64,000 bases of DNA from RCIO01 sp040880025 (GTDB taxonomy: Bacteria; Pseudomonadota; Alphaproteobacteria; Rhizobiales; Rhizobiaceae), in contig JBBDJD010000012.1 in the NCBI GenBank assembly GCA_040880025.1, positions 1 through 64,000 on the forward strand, in the 5' to 3' direction. Both the position numbers and the translations under genes were made by a program. Shown piece after piece: positions 32,424 through 41,885 of this stretch. Within the stretch, counting starts at the first letter, position 1, and every line of letters begins with the position of its first letter. The notes below the pieces were generated by a model. It searched no databases. It saw only the letters and a program-made list of their open reading frames with translations, and was not told the DNA's origin.

Positions 32424-32905
32424 ACACCCATGTAGCAGTCGCGCCCGTTAAACAGTCCATAGTGGTCGAGGCGCCGCTTGCGCGCGCGTTCAAGGTCTTC
32501 ACCGAGCAGTTCGGCGACTTCAAACCGGCCGAGCACAATTTGCTCGCCGTACCGATCGCCGAGACGGTGTTCGAGCAGCGTGGCGGCGGCCACATCTATG
32601 ATCGCGGTATCGACGGCAGCGAGTGCCGCTGGGCGCGGGTGCTGGCCTACGAGCCGCCAGACCGGGTGCTGCTCAGCTGGGACATCGGCCCGCAATGGCA
32701 GATTGAGACCGACCCGGAAAAGACCAGCGAATGGGAGGTGCGGTTCACCGCCGAGACGCCGAACCGGACTCGCGTGGATCTCGAGCACCGGAAGCTGGAA
32801 CGTCACGGCGAAGGCTGGGAGGGCGTGCGCGATGGTGTCGCCGCCGATCAGGGCTGGCCGCTGTACCTGCAGCGCTACGTCGACCTGCTTGTCCGTCAGG
32901 CCTGA
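32420..32905 (+). CDS. SRPBCC (AHSA1-like) family protein
   Basis: The 161-residue protein has the START-like fold of the AHSA1 group, starting with a strand like IVVEAPLARAFKVFTEQFGD and ending ADQGWPLYLQRYVDLL. Such proteins bind small hydrophobic ligands. It overlaps the ArsR gene and is the only other gene of the operon, ending at a hairpin at 32931-32957. Confidence 0.92.
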   Translation: MNTHVAVAPVKQSIVVEAPLARAFKVFTEQFGDFKPAEHNLLAVPIAETVFEQRGGGHIYDRGIDGSECRWARVLAYEPPDRVLLSWDIGPQWQIETDPEKTSEWEVRFTAETPNRTRVDLEHRKLERHGEGWEGVRDGVAADQGWPLYLQRYVDLLVRQA

Positions 32906-32930
32906 CTGACGCTCGTTAAGCGCCCTGGCG

Positions 32931-32967
32931 GGGGTAATCACTCGCTGTGATTACCCCGTCGCGTTTT
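32931..32967 (+). terminator. Probable terminator after the SRPBCC gene
   Basis: GGGGTAATCA (32931-32940) pairs perfectly with TGATTACCCC (32948-32957) around a seven-base loop. The T-tract is short (TTTT at 32964-32967) and starts six bases after the stem, so efficiency may be modest. Confidence 0.55.
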
Positions 32968-33030
32968 GTCGTGATCCTGGCGCGAGTTTCGACCGGAATG
33001 GTTCAATCTGGTCGAAACGAGCTCCAAACA

Positions 33031-33456
33031 ATGGAAAATCACATGGAAACCTACACGCTCAGCATCGTCGGGGTGCTCGCGCTCTGCGGCCTGTCCATTC
33101 TTTTGGCCGTCTATTCGGGAGCGTCCAAAGGCCGTGCCAAGGCGCTCTCAGGTCCGGTAATCCCGGCCGATGACGACAACTTGCTCTATCGTATTGACCG
33201 CGCGCACATGAACTCTGTGGAGGCGCTGGCGCCCTTCGTCGTTCCGTCGGTGCTGGCGATGATGGTTGGCGTCGGGCCTGCCACGCTGGCTGTGCTGGTG
33301 TGGGTTCACGTCGCCATTCGCCTGGTTCACCTGGTGATCTATTTGCGTGGGGGCGACGCGGCCAAAGGGGGTCACATCAGAACCGTCCTTTATGTCTCGG
33401 GGGCGCTGGTCACCCTAATCATTGTTGTCGTGACCGGTTGGACAGCCATCTACTGA
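33031..33456 (+). CDS. MAPEG family membrane protein
   Basis: ATG 33031 gives 141 residues; ATG 33043 is an alternative. Four membrane helices and the MAPEG-type polar segment between helices 1 and 2 (YRIDRAHMNSVEALAPFV) are visible, as in membrane-associated eicosanoid/glutathione metabolism proteins. Bacterial members may conjugate glutathione to lipophilic compounds. It stands alone and is convergent with the DNA repair gene. Confidence 0.85.
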   Translation: MENHMETYTLSIVGVLALCGLSILLAVYSGASKGRAKALSGPVIPADDDNLLYRIDRAHMNSVEALAPFVVPSVLAMMVGVGPATLAVLVWVHVAIRLVHLVIYLRGGDAAKGGHIRTVLYVSGALVTLIIVVVTGWTAIY

Positions 33457-33473
33457 AGCATCGGCGCGGCCCC

Positions 33474-34568
33474 TTAGCCCGTCAGCTCGAACCCGCCCTC
33501 GGCCACCACCTCGCCATTCACGATCAGTTCCACCCTGTGGTGCCCAGCATTGTGCCTACGTGTGGTGAAGTCGCGCATCGCGCGCCTGATCGACAGCGCC
33601 TGCCGCCCGCCCGGGGCCAGATCTAACTCCTTCAGCTTGAACACCTTGCGCGATGTGCCGCCGCTGTTCTTCACGTAGTGGACCGCGTAGTCCGCCACCA
33701 GCCGCTGATCCTTGTTCGAGGTCGAAATGATCTCGGCGCTGATGGTCGCGTCCGAGCCGAGCTTCACCGTCGAAGGCGCGACGGACAAGGCCCCGACGCG
33801 CACATCCGCCTTGCCGGACGCGCCGATCAACGCCAGCGCCCGCGCGTCGCCCTTCTTGATCAGCGTGCGCAGCGCGTGTTTCACGATCCAGGCGGTCGCT
33901 TTATTGCCGCGATCCCAGCCCGACACGACCTCCACCAGCCAGTCGGGATGGTCCTTGCCGATATCGTTGAGGTGGTTCGCCACCGATTTGCGCACATAGA
34001 GGCTCGGGTCGGCCCTCAGCCTCTCCAGGATAGGCAACGTCGGCGAGGGGTCGGCAACCAGCGGCCTCAGCTGGAACGACCAGGGCAGGCGGGGGCGGCA
34101 GCCTTCGCTTGCCAGCCGCCGCACGTGCTCATTTTCGTCCTCGGCCCAGCCGAGCATGACCTTGAGTGTCCTCTCGAGGTCGTCGGTCAGGAAGTGCCGA
34201 ATCGCGAATTCCGATGAACCGAAGCGGGTGAAAAAGGCGAGCGCCTGCATCGATCGGTCGAATTCGCCCCGCCCGAAGACTGCGACGAATTCGGAGAGCA
34301 TGATCGAGGCGAAGCCGTGCCCGATCCGTGGCGCCAGCTGCTCCAGTACCGCGAGCGAATCGCCATAGGACAGGGGCAGCGCGGCCTGCATTGCCTCCGC
34401 CCCCTGCCGCATGCGCTGCATGATGCCCAGCTCGGCGAGCCCGGCGGTCGCCAGCGCAACGAACCGCTCGGCGTCGAAGACCGGCGAAATCGCGGCGGTT
34501 TCCGATGCGATGTGCCGGAAACGTTCGCGATTGAAGATTTCCTTGAGTGCTGGCTGCTGTTCGGCCAC
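33474..34568 (-). CDS. DNA alkylation repair protein (AlkD-like, HEAT repeats)
   Basis: AlkD-type proteins excise alkylated bases. The 364-residue protein is built from helical pairs in the first 230 residues, with family segments RFGSSEFAIRHFL, HVRRLASEGCRPRLPWSFQL and SLYVRKSVANHLNDIGKDHP. The last 120 residues are a beta-rich extension (VGALSVAPSTVKLGSDATIS) characteristic of the longer subfamily. The start is GTG 34568. Confidence 0.93.
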   Translation of the reverse strand: MAEQQPALKEIFNRERFRHIASETAAISPVFDAERFVALATAGLAELGIMQRMRQGAEAMQAALPLSYGDSLAVLEQLAPRIGHGFASIMLSEFVAVFGRGEFDRSMQALAFFTRFGSSEFAIRHFLTDDLERTLKVMLGWAEDENEHVRRLASEGCRPRLPWSFQLRPLVADPSPTLPILERLRADPSLYVRKSVANHLNDIGKDHPDWLVEVVSGWDRGNKATAWIVKHALRTLIKKGDARALALIGASGKADVRVGALSVAPSTVKLGSDATISAEIISTSNKDQRLVADYAVHYVKNSGGTSRKVFKLKELDLAPGGRQALSIRRAMRDFTTRRHNAGHHRVELIVNGEVVAEGGFELTG

Positions 34569-34658
34569 AGGTTCCGCCTGCCGTCATTGATGGACGGCCG
34601 ACCTTATCGCGCCGGCGTGCCGGAAGTTGTCAGGAGAACGCGCAATCCACAATTGCGC

Positions 34659-35615
34659 TCATCCGAAGATCGACCAGCCCATCTTTTCCGACAGGATTTC
34701 GAGAGCCAGCGTGCCGAGCAGCGAATTGCCGTTCTCGTCGAGAGTGGGCGACCATACCGCGATCGACGCCTTGTCCGGCGCGATCGCGGTGATGGCGCCG
34801 GCAACGCCGCTCTTGGCCGGCATGCCGACGCGGAAGGCGAAGTCGCCCGACCCGTCATACTGGCCGCACGTGATCATCAGCGAATTGACCCGGCGCGCCA
34901 GCATTGCTTGCTCGCGCGCGTCTTCCTGCGATCCGTCCACACCGTCATGCACCAGGTAATGGCTGGCCTTCGCCAGTTGCGCGCAGGTCAGTTCCACGGC
35001 GCACTGCTCGACATAGAGCTTCATCACCTTTTCGACGTCATGCTCCAGATTGCCGTAACCCTTCAGCATGTATGCGATGGCGCGGTTGGAAAAGCCGGAT
35101 TCCTTGCCGTCGTCGGCGATGATGGAGCGGACTTCGCCGAATTTTTCATTGCCGAGCTTCTCGGCGATAAGCGCCTTAACGGTCGACGGAACGCCCGACG
35201 TCTTGTCTATGCTCAGCAGCATGTCGCAGATGACCAGCGCGCCGGTATTGATGAACGGATTGCGCGGGATACCCTTCAAGCGTTCCAGGTCGACCATCGA
35301 GTTGAAGGGGTCGCCCGAGGGCTCGCGGCCGACACGTTCCCACACATCGTCGCCGCGGGCACGCAGGGCCAGCGTAAGCGCAAACATCTTCGAGATGCTC
35401 TGGATGGGAAAAGGCTCCTCGGCATCGCCGCCTTTCATCACATGGCCGTCATGGGTGACCACGGCCATGCCGAAGCGGTCGGTTTCAAGCTCGGCCACGC
35501 CATCGAGGTGGTCCGCCACCTTGCTGAACCGCTCGATGACCGCCATGCGGCTGACGATTTCGTCGACAACCGCCGCCAGTCTCGCCCGGTCGATCTTTTC
35601 GTGCTTCTTCGCCAA
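34659..35615 (-). CDS. glsA: Glutaminase A
   Basis: The enzyme hydrolyses glutamine to glutamate and ammonia. I place the start at TTG 35615 because GGAGG lies eight bases upstream; this gives 318 residues, close to the family norm. An upstream ATG at 35642 would swallow that binding site. The beta-lactamase-like Ser-x-x-Lys pair is in PIQSISKMFALTLAL, and NPFINTGALV, ESGFSNRAIAYML and GVAGAITAIAPDK are family segments. It reads with the GST operon direction but separated by about 60 bases. Confidence 0.95.
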   Translation of the reverse strand: MAKKHEKIDRARLAAVVDEIVSRMAVIERFSKVADHLDGVAELETDRFGMAVVTHDGHVMKGGDAEEPFPIQSISKMFALTLALRARGDDVWERVGREPSGDPFNSMVDLERLKGIPRNPFINTGALVICDMLLSIDKTSGVPSTVKALIAEKLGNEKFGEVRSIIADDGKESGFSNRAIAYMLKGYGNLEHDVEKVMKLYVEQCAVELTCAQLAKASHYLVHDGVDGSQEDAREQAMLARRVNSLMITCGQYDGSGDFAFRVGMPAKSGVAGAITAIAPDKASIAVWSPTLDENGNSLLGTLALEILSEKMGWSIFG

Positions 35616-35677
35616 GAAATGCCTCCGCCTGTGGTGCAGCAACGCGCCGCAGGCGGATTCGATCCGGTATGGCCGCG

Positions 35678-36286
35678 TCAGGCCGCCTCGGCGAGATACG
35701 GCCTGATGCCTTCGGCCTGCAGTGCCGCCTGAACCGTGGGGCGTTGCTCGATCTGCGCCATATAGGCGTCGAAACCGTCCGGCACATCCATGTCCGACAT
35801 CTTTGCCCAGCGCAGTATCACGTAGAGAAACGCGTCGGCGACGGAAAAGCTGTCGCCCAGCATGTAGTCGGTGTCCAGCCGCTCCGCGATGTGCGCGAAC
35901 CGTCGAAGTATGGAGTCTCTAAGGACCGGCTTCGCCTCCTCCCCGGGCATGAAGAAATAGACCAGGAACATGCGGTGTATCTCCGTGGAGATGAAGGTCA
36001 GCGCCTCAATCTGCCGCGTGCGCTCCATCTCGGAACGGGGTTTCAGGTGTCCGGCCTGCTGCGCCACCCAGTCGAGCAACGCCACGTTCTCGGTCAGCAT
36101 CGAACCGTCGTCGAACACCAGCGCCGGCACATAGCCTTTCGGATTGACGGCGGGGTAGGGCCCGCCGCCATTGGCGATCTGCCTCGTCTGCACATCGACC
36201 GCGAAGAGCTCGGGCACGATCCCCGCCTCGCGCAGCGAGATATGCGTGGCGAGGGAACAGCCGTCGGCGAAATAGTAGAGCTTCAT
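35678..36286 (-). CDS. Glutathione S-transferase family protein
   Basis: The 202-residue protein has the thioredoxin-like N-terminal domain (MKLYYFADGCSLATHISLRE, then NPKGYVPALVFDDG and LTENVALLDWVA) and the helical C-terminal domain. The pattern resembles beta/theta class bacterial GSTs with Cys10 in the active-site position. It is the last gene of an operon in which each of four genes overlaps the next by four bases. Confidence 0.94.
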   Translation of the reverse strand: MKLYYFADGCSLATHISLREAGIVPELFAVDVQTRQIANGGGPYPAVNPKGYVPALVFDDGSMLTENVALLDWVAQQAGHLKPRSEMERTRQIEALTFISTEIHRMFLVYFFMPGEEAKPVLRDSILRRFAHIAERLDTDYMLGDSFSVADAFLYVILRWAKMSDMDVPDGFDAYMAQIEQRPTVQAALQAEGIRPYLAEAA

Positions 36287-36762
36287 TGCGCATTCTCCTT
36301 GTGCGAGAGATAGCCTTCAAGGCTGTCGAAGGTTTCGGTCCATCCGCCGGCATGCCCGTCGCGCGAGGCCTCGGTCAGGAAGAAGGCCTGGTGGAAGGTG
36401 AGCTGCGTCTTGCCGCCGCCGAGATCCTTCAGCGTGATGGTCACCAGCGTCTCGTGCTCGGCATTCCCGGCCTCGTCCTGCCAGGCATGGGTGAAGACGA
36501 TTTTCTCCGGCGGCGTCAGTTCCTTGTAGACGCCGCCAACCCAATTGTCGGTTCCGTCCGGCGCGCGCAGGCAGGATCGGTAGTTGCCGCCTTCCCGGAC
36601 GTCGCTATTCGAATATGGAACGGTGAAATCCTTCGGGAAGAACCAGTGCTTCATGTGCTCTTCCTCCGTCCAGCAGGCGTAGACCAGCTCGCGCGGCGCA
36701 TCGAAAATACGCTTGATGGTCAGTTCCGGCCGTCTCGCGGCCTTTGTGTCCGGTGCGTTCAT
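36283..36762 (-). CDS. SRPBCC (AHSA1-like) family protein, second in the ArsR operon
   Basis: The 159-residue protein has the fold motif LTIKRIFDAPRELVYACWTE and the ending GGWTETFDSLEGYLSH of the AHSA1 group. It is similar in layout to the preceding gene product, suggesting an old duplication. Both ends overlap neighbours by four bases (ATGA). Confidence 0.92.
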   Translation of the reverse strand: MNAPDTKAARRPELTIKRIFDAPRELVYACWTEEEHMKHWFFPKDFTVPYSNSDVREGGNYRSCLRAPDGTDNWVGGVYKELTPPEKIVFTHAWQDEAGNAEHETLVTITLKDLGGGKTQLTFHQAFFLTEASRDGHAGGWTETFDSLEGYLSHKENAQ

Positions 36763-37247
36763 CGATCGCCTCCATCCATTGTCTCAAGCAGTGCATCGAG
36801 CTTCTCCAGCTGTTCCGACCAGCCCTGCTCCATGCCGGCCAGACTGTTGGCGGCTTCCGGCTCGGCGAAGGTGACGTCGGAATGCACGGTCATTTTCGTT
36901 CCGCCGTCATGCGCAACGAAGGTCACCGTGATCAGGGAGACGACCATCAGTTTCTCGTTTTCGCGGTACTCGGCGGTGAAGACGAGGCGCTCATGCGGCT
37001 TGACCTCTTTGACCTCGCCGTAATTGGGGAAGGTGAGTCCGCTGCTGGCGCGAAAATCGATCCGCAATTTACCGCCCGGCCGGGCGTCGAATTCGGCGTA
37101 GGGCACGGTAAAATCATGCGGCGCCCACCAGCGCACGATGTGTTCCGGTTCGGTCCACATGCTGAAGACCAGTTCCGGTGGCGCGGCATAGGTGCGGCGC
37201 ATGGTTAGCACCGGCAGCCCGTCCGCCTTCATGGCGAGCGCGTTCAT
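36759..37247 (-). CDS. SRPBCC (AHSA1-like) family protein, first in the ArsR operon
   Basis: ATG 37247, overlapping the ArsR stop, gives 162 residues. LTMRRTYAAPPELVFSMWTE and the C-terminal MEQGWSEQLEKLDALLE identify the AHSA1-like family. It is co-translated with the ArsR repressor and probably shares a ligand theme with the second SRPBCC protein and the GST. Confidence 0.92.
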   Translation of the reverse strand: MNALAMKADGLPVLTMRRTYAAPPELVFSMWTEPEHIVRWWAPHDFTVPYAEFDARPGGKLRIDFRASSGLTFPNYGEVKEVKPHERLVFTAEYRENEKLMVVSLITVTFVAHDGGTKMTVHSDVTFAEPEAANSLAGMEQGWSEQLEKLDALLETMDGGDR

Positions 37248-37579
37248 GTCTTTTCTCCTTTCTGGATTTCCTTGAGGTAGTCGTCGAGGCGGTCGAGGCG
37301 GCCCTCCCAAAGCTGGCGGTATTCCTCCAGCCAGCCGGCGAGGTCGCGCAGCGGGTCGGGTCTCAGCCTGCGGGGGCGGAACTGCGCCGTTCGCCCCTGT
37401 TCCACCAGCCCGGCGCGCTCCAGCACCTTCAGATGCTTCGAAACGGCCGGGAAGCTCATGTCGAAAGGCTCTGCCAGTTCCGACACCGTCGCTTCGCCGG
37501 TCGCCAGCCGGGCAACGATCGCCCTGCGGGTGGGATCCGCGAGCGCGGAAAGGGTCATGCTAAGCGCGTCCGTGTTCAT
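37244..37579 (-). CDS. ArsR family repressor heading the SRPBCC-SRPBCC-GST operon
   Basis: The 111-residue winged helix protein reads LSALADPTRRAIVARLATGE with recognition helix SFPAVSKHLKVLERAGLV and lacks the metal-binding Cys motif. It begins the four-gene operon, and a long palindrome lies directly upstream over its -10 region, so it is very likely autoregulated. Confidence 0.94.
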   Translation of the reverse strand: MNTDALSMTLSALADPTRRAIVARLATGEATVSELAEPFDMSFPAVSKHLKVLERAGLVEQGRTAQFRPRRLRPDPLRDLAGWLEEYRQLWEGRLDRLDDYLKEIQKGEKT

Positions 37580-37581
37580 CT

Positions 37582-37643
37582 GTATTAAACCTGCAAGTTA
37601 ATTAACTTGATGGTTTAATACAGACGGCAATCTGCCTCGTCAA
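37582..37643 (-). promoter_or_regulatory. Promoter and 40-bp nested palindrome of the ArsR-SRPBCC-GST operon
   Basis: GTATTAAAC (37582-37590) and GTTTAATAC (37613-37621) are perfect inverted repeats sharing one centre (37601.5) with the inner 14-bp palindrome AAGTTAATTAACTT (37595-37608). On the minus strand, TTGACG (37638-37643) and TATTAA (37615-37620) have a 17-base spacer, so the palindrome covers the -10 and the start of the transcript. This is a textbook repressor layout. Confidence 0.82.
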
Positions 37644-37720
37644 GCGCCTTCGGTCGGCGATTTCTCTGGATAGCTGCACAGGCGAATTGACCGCCCGCGC
37701 CGGCGGTCTAGGTTCAGCCC

Positions 37721-38191
37721 ATGCGCGTCATTGATTCTTCGCCCTCGATATCGGTAGTGCGTTTGCCGCACGGCAAGGGTCTGGCGCTTCCCTCTTACGA
37801 GACGGCGGGAGCGGCCGGCATGGATTTGCGGGCCGCCGTGCCCGAAGACCGGCCGCTGATACTCTTGGCCGGCAAGCGCATGCTGGTTCCAACCGGTCTG
37901 GTGCTGGAAATTCCCGACGGGTTCGAGGGTCAGGTGCGCCCGCGTTCGGGTCTGGCGCTCAAGCACGGCATCACCTGCCTGAACACGCCCGGCACCATCG
38001 ACAGCGACTATCGCGGCGAAGTGAAGGTGCTTCTCGTCAATCTCTCCGACGAGGATTTTGAGATCACCCGCTCCATGCGCATTGCCCAGCTTGTGATTGC
38101 AGCGGTCACCCGCGCTAGTGTCGAGGAAAGGGTGACGTCTTCGCAGACGACGCGCGGCTCGGGCGGCTTCGGCTCGACAGGTACCGGCTAG
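37721..38191 (+). CDS. dut: dUTP diphosphatase
   Basis: Dut hydrolyses dUTP to dUMP and keeps uracil out of DNA. The 156-residue protein has all five trimeric dUTPase motifs: AAGMDLRAA, RPRSGLALKHGI, NTPGTIDSDYRGEV, RIAQLVIA and the C-terminal RGSGGFGSTG. In many Rhizobiales dut directly follows coaBC, but here it is about 17.5 kb downstream of it. Confidence 0.97.
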   Translation: MRVIDSSPSISVVRLPHGKGLALPSYETAGAAGMDLRAAVPEDRPLILLAGKRMLVPTGLVLEIPDGFEGQVRPRSGLALKHGITCLNTPGTIDSDYRGEVKVLLVNLSDEDFEITRSMRIAQLVIAAVTRASVEERVTSSQTTRGSGGFGSTGTG

Positions 38192-38290
38192 CAGGCTGTC
38201 AGTAGGGTTCCTCTGGACCATCCGTATTCCTTTGCACGCCCGGCCAGCGGCTCTATTTTGCGCTGTGGCCGCACGGTGAGGAGAGTTCCG

Positions 38291-39094
38291 ATGGACAAGG
38301 GCGAGACATTTCGCAAGCTGCACGAGACGGTCTTCATCATCCCCAACCCATGGGATGTCGGCACGGCGAAGCTGCTGGCCTCGCTCGGCTTCAAGGCGCT
38401 CGCCACCACCAGCGCCGGCTTGGCTTTCTCGCGCGGCCTGCCGGACGGCGGCGTGCCGTTCGACGCGGTGATCGAACATTGCAAGGAGATCGTCGCCGCG
38501 ACCGACTTGCCGGTTTCGGCCGACCTCGAGCATGGCAAGGGCGACAGCGCCGACAGCGCCGCCGAGACTATCTTTGCCGCCGAGAAGGCCGGCCTCGCCG
38601 GCTGCTCGATCGAGGATTCCACCGGCGACCCCGACAATCCGATCTATGATTTCTCGCTTGCCGTGGAGCGCGTCACCGCCGCCGTCGAGGCCGCGCGCTC
38701 CTTCTCCCGCGATTTCGTCTTCACCGCGCGGGCGGAGAACTTCCTCGTCGGCCGCCCCGATCTCGACGACACGATCAAGCGTCTGCAGGCATTCGAAAAG
38801 GCCGGCGCCGATGTGCTCTATGCGCCGGCGTTGCCGGATGTGGAGACGGTGCGCATTGTCTGCTCCGCCGTGTCGAAACCGGTCAATGTGCTGGTCCGCC
38901 CCGGCTTTACGGTGGATGCGCTGCGCGACGCAGGCGCCAAGCGGCTCTCGCTCGGTTCCAAGCTCACCACCGCCGCTTTCGGAACAGTCCGCCGCGCGGC
39001 CCGCGAAATGCTTGATGGCGGCAGTTTCGAATTCAGCAGGGACGAGATACCCTTCGGCGAACTACAGAAACTGTTCGCTTCATCGTCCCGGTGA
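38291..39094 (+). CDS. Isocitrate lyase/PEP mutase family protein
   Basis: ATG 38291 (GAGGAGAG upstream) gives 267 residues. The family motifs are IIPNPWDVGTAKLL, ATTSAGLAFSRG, PVSADLEHG (metal ligands), GCSIEDSTG and FTARAENFL. The KKCGH motif of true isocitrate lyase is missing, so it is more likely an oxaloacetate decarboxylase-like, carboxy-PEP mutase-like or 2-methylisocitrate-lyase-like enzyme. Its stop overlaps the GTG start of the next gene, so the two are translationally coupled and may act in one pathway. Confidence 0.9.
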   Translation: MDKGETFRKLHETVFIIPNPWDVGTAKLLASLGFKALATTSAGLAFSRGLPDGGVPFDAVIEHCKEIVAATDLPVSADLEHGKGDSADSAAETIFAAEKAGLAGCSIEDSTGDPDNPIYDFSLAVERVTAAVEAARSFSRDFVFTARAENFLVGRPDLDDTIKRLQAFEKAGADVLYAPALPDVETVRIVCSAVSKPVNVLVRPGFTVDALRDAGAKRLSLGSKLTTAAFGTVRRAAREMLDGGSFEFSRDEIPFGELQKLFASSSR

Positions 39095-40095
39095 CCGCGC
39101 CCCTCACCGTCGTCGACATGCACACCGGCGGCGAACCGGTGCGCATCATCACCGCCGGCTATCCGCCGATCCCGCCGGGGCCGATCCTGCACAAGCGCGC
39201 CTTCGTGCGCGACGAACTCGATCATCTGCGCTGGCTCCTGATGTTCGAGCCGCGCGGCCATGCCGACATGTATGGCGCGCTGCTGGTCGAGCCGGATTTG
39301 CCGGGCGCCGACCTCGCCGTGCTGTTCATGCACAATGAAGGCTATTCCACCATGTGCGGCCATGCCGTTATTGCGCTCGGCCGTTACGCGGTGGACGAGG
39401 GCATCGTGGCCGCACGCGAGCCGGTCACGGTGGTCAACATCGAGTGCCCCTGCGGCCTCGTTCGCGCCGAAGTCGAGGTTACGAACGGCAAGGCGGGCGC
39501 CGTCTCCTTCGAGAGCGTGCCGGCCTTCCTGCACACCCGCGATGCGACGCTCGATCTACAGGGACTTGGCCGCGTGACGTTCGACATCGCCTATGGCGGC
39601 GCGTTCTATGCGCTGGCCGGCGCCGCGCGGTTCGGCCTGGAATTCGGCCGCTCGCGCATCCGCGACTTCCAGGACGCGGCCACAGCGCTCACGGAAGCGG
39701 TCAAGGCCGCGATCCCGCTGGACCATCCCGACGATGCCGACCTCGCCTTTCTCTATGGCTCGATCCTTACCGACGGCCGTGACGGCTCCGGCGGCGTGGC
39801 GACGAAAAACATCTGCGTCTTCGCCGACGCCCAGATCGACCGCTCGCCGACGGGCTCGGGCGTCACCGCGCGCCTCGCCGCCATGCATGCCCGCGGTGGC
39901 GTGCAGCCCGGCGAACAACGGCTGTTTGAAAGCATCACGGGCTCGCATTTCACCAGCTCCGTTGCCGGTGAAACGAAGGCGGGCAGCTATGACGCCGTCA
40001 CCGTCCGAGTCTCCGGCCGGGCGCATTACACCGGCCGTGCGGAGTTCACCCTCGATGATGACGACGAGCTCGGACGGGGATTCCTGTTGCGTTGA
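39091..40095 (+). CDS. Proline racemase family, probable trans-3-hydroxy-L-proline dehydratase
   Basis: The 334-residue protein starts at GTG 39091 and has the proline racemase fold. The first catalytic Cys is present in TMCGHAVIA (Cys89), but the second motif reads DRSPTGSGV with Thr254 where racemases and epimerases have Cys. In this superfamily the Cys-to-Thr exchange is the mark of trans-3-hydroxy-L-proline dehydratase, which makes delta1-pyrroline-2-carboxylate. The enzyme class follows from family knowledge; the substrate is not proven. The matching ketimine reductase gene is not in the window. Confidence 0.87.
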   Translation: MTAPLTVVDMHTGGEPVRIITAGYPPIPPGPILHKRAFVRDELDHLRWLLMFEPRGHADMYGALLVEPDLPGADLAVLFMHNEGYSTMCGHAVIALGRYAVDEGIVAAREPVTVVNIECPCGLVRAEVEVTNGKAGAVSFESVPAFLHTRDATLDLQGLGRVTFDIAYGGAFYALAGAARFGLEFGRSRIRDFQDAATALTEAVKAAIPLDHPDDADLAFLYGSILTDGRDGSGGVATKNICVFADAQIDRSPTGSGVTARLAAMHARGGVQPGEQRLFESITGSHFTSSVAGETKAGSYDAVTVRVSGRAHYTGRAEFTLDDDDELGRGFLLR

Positions 40096-40204
40096 GTGGG
40101 TCCGGTTCGACCGTTGTTGACCGCAATTTTGCCGTTCCGGCAACGCCATGCCTTGGCAGCGCGGCCTGGGCGCGCGATCATGTGGCCGAATTTGGAGGAA
40201 CACC

Positions 40205-41169
<965 letters not shown>

Positions 41170-41173
<4 letters not shown>

Positions 41174-41811
41174 CGGACCTGCGGACCGTAACCGTCGAGG
41201 CCGTCAGTACCGGCAGGGCGGCGCCCATAGCGACCAAGTCCGGCTTGTCGGGCATCGACAAGCGCCCGCATGCGGGCCGTGTAGCCATCCACCGACTTGG
41301 CCTCGACGGCGATGTGATCGTCGACACCGAAAATCACGGCGGCGTCGACCAGGCGGTCTATTGCTATTGCCGCTCCGACTATGACTGGTGGCAGGGCGAA
41401 CTGGGCCGCGAGCTGCCGGCGGGCAGCTTCGGCGAAAACTTGACGCTGGCCGGCATGGCGAGCGCCGACGCCGCCGTTGGCGACAGGCTGGCCGGCGACG
41501 GTCTCGTGCTTGAGGTCACCTCGCCGCGCATCCCCTGCGCAACCTTTGCCGCCCACATGGGCGACAGGCAATTCGTCTCACGGTTCTTCCGCGCCAACCG
41601 AACGGGCTTCTACTGCCGCGTCATCGCCGAAGGTTCGCTCGCGGCGGGAGACCGGCTGGCGCATGTTCCTTTCAGCGGCCGGCGTGTTCCCGTGTCGGAA
41701 CTGGTCGAGCGATATGGCGACCGCAATCTCGATGCCGATACTGTCGCCCGCTTTCTGGCCGCGCCGGCGCATCACAAGCTGCATGCCGAACTCGCCGAGC
41801 GCTACGGCTAG
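41170..41811 (+). CDS. MOSC domain protein (YiiM-like)
   Basis: MOSC domains occur in molybdenum cofactor sulfurases and N-hydroxylated base detoxifying enzymes. The 213-residue protein starts at a GTG overlapping the cysK stop. It has GLDGDVIVDTENHGGVDQAVY near residue 50, SFGENLTLAG and the conserved Cys in VTSPRIPCATF. YiiM-type single-domain members are associated with resistance to N-hydroxylated purines. Coupling to cysK may reflect sulfur supply. Confidence 0.92.
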
Positions 41812-41885
41812 CCGCGACGCATTTGTCTTTATTCCTCGGCGGCGGCAGAATGCGTGACCCGCCTTGACGGCGGTTCGGGAGGAGC

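Noticed and set aside
38291..39094. Call of true isocitrate lyase (aceA)
   Set aside because: The protein is too short and lacks the KKCGH catalytic motif.
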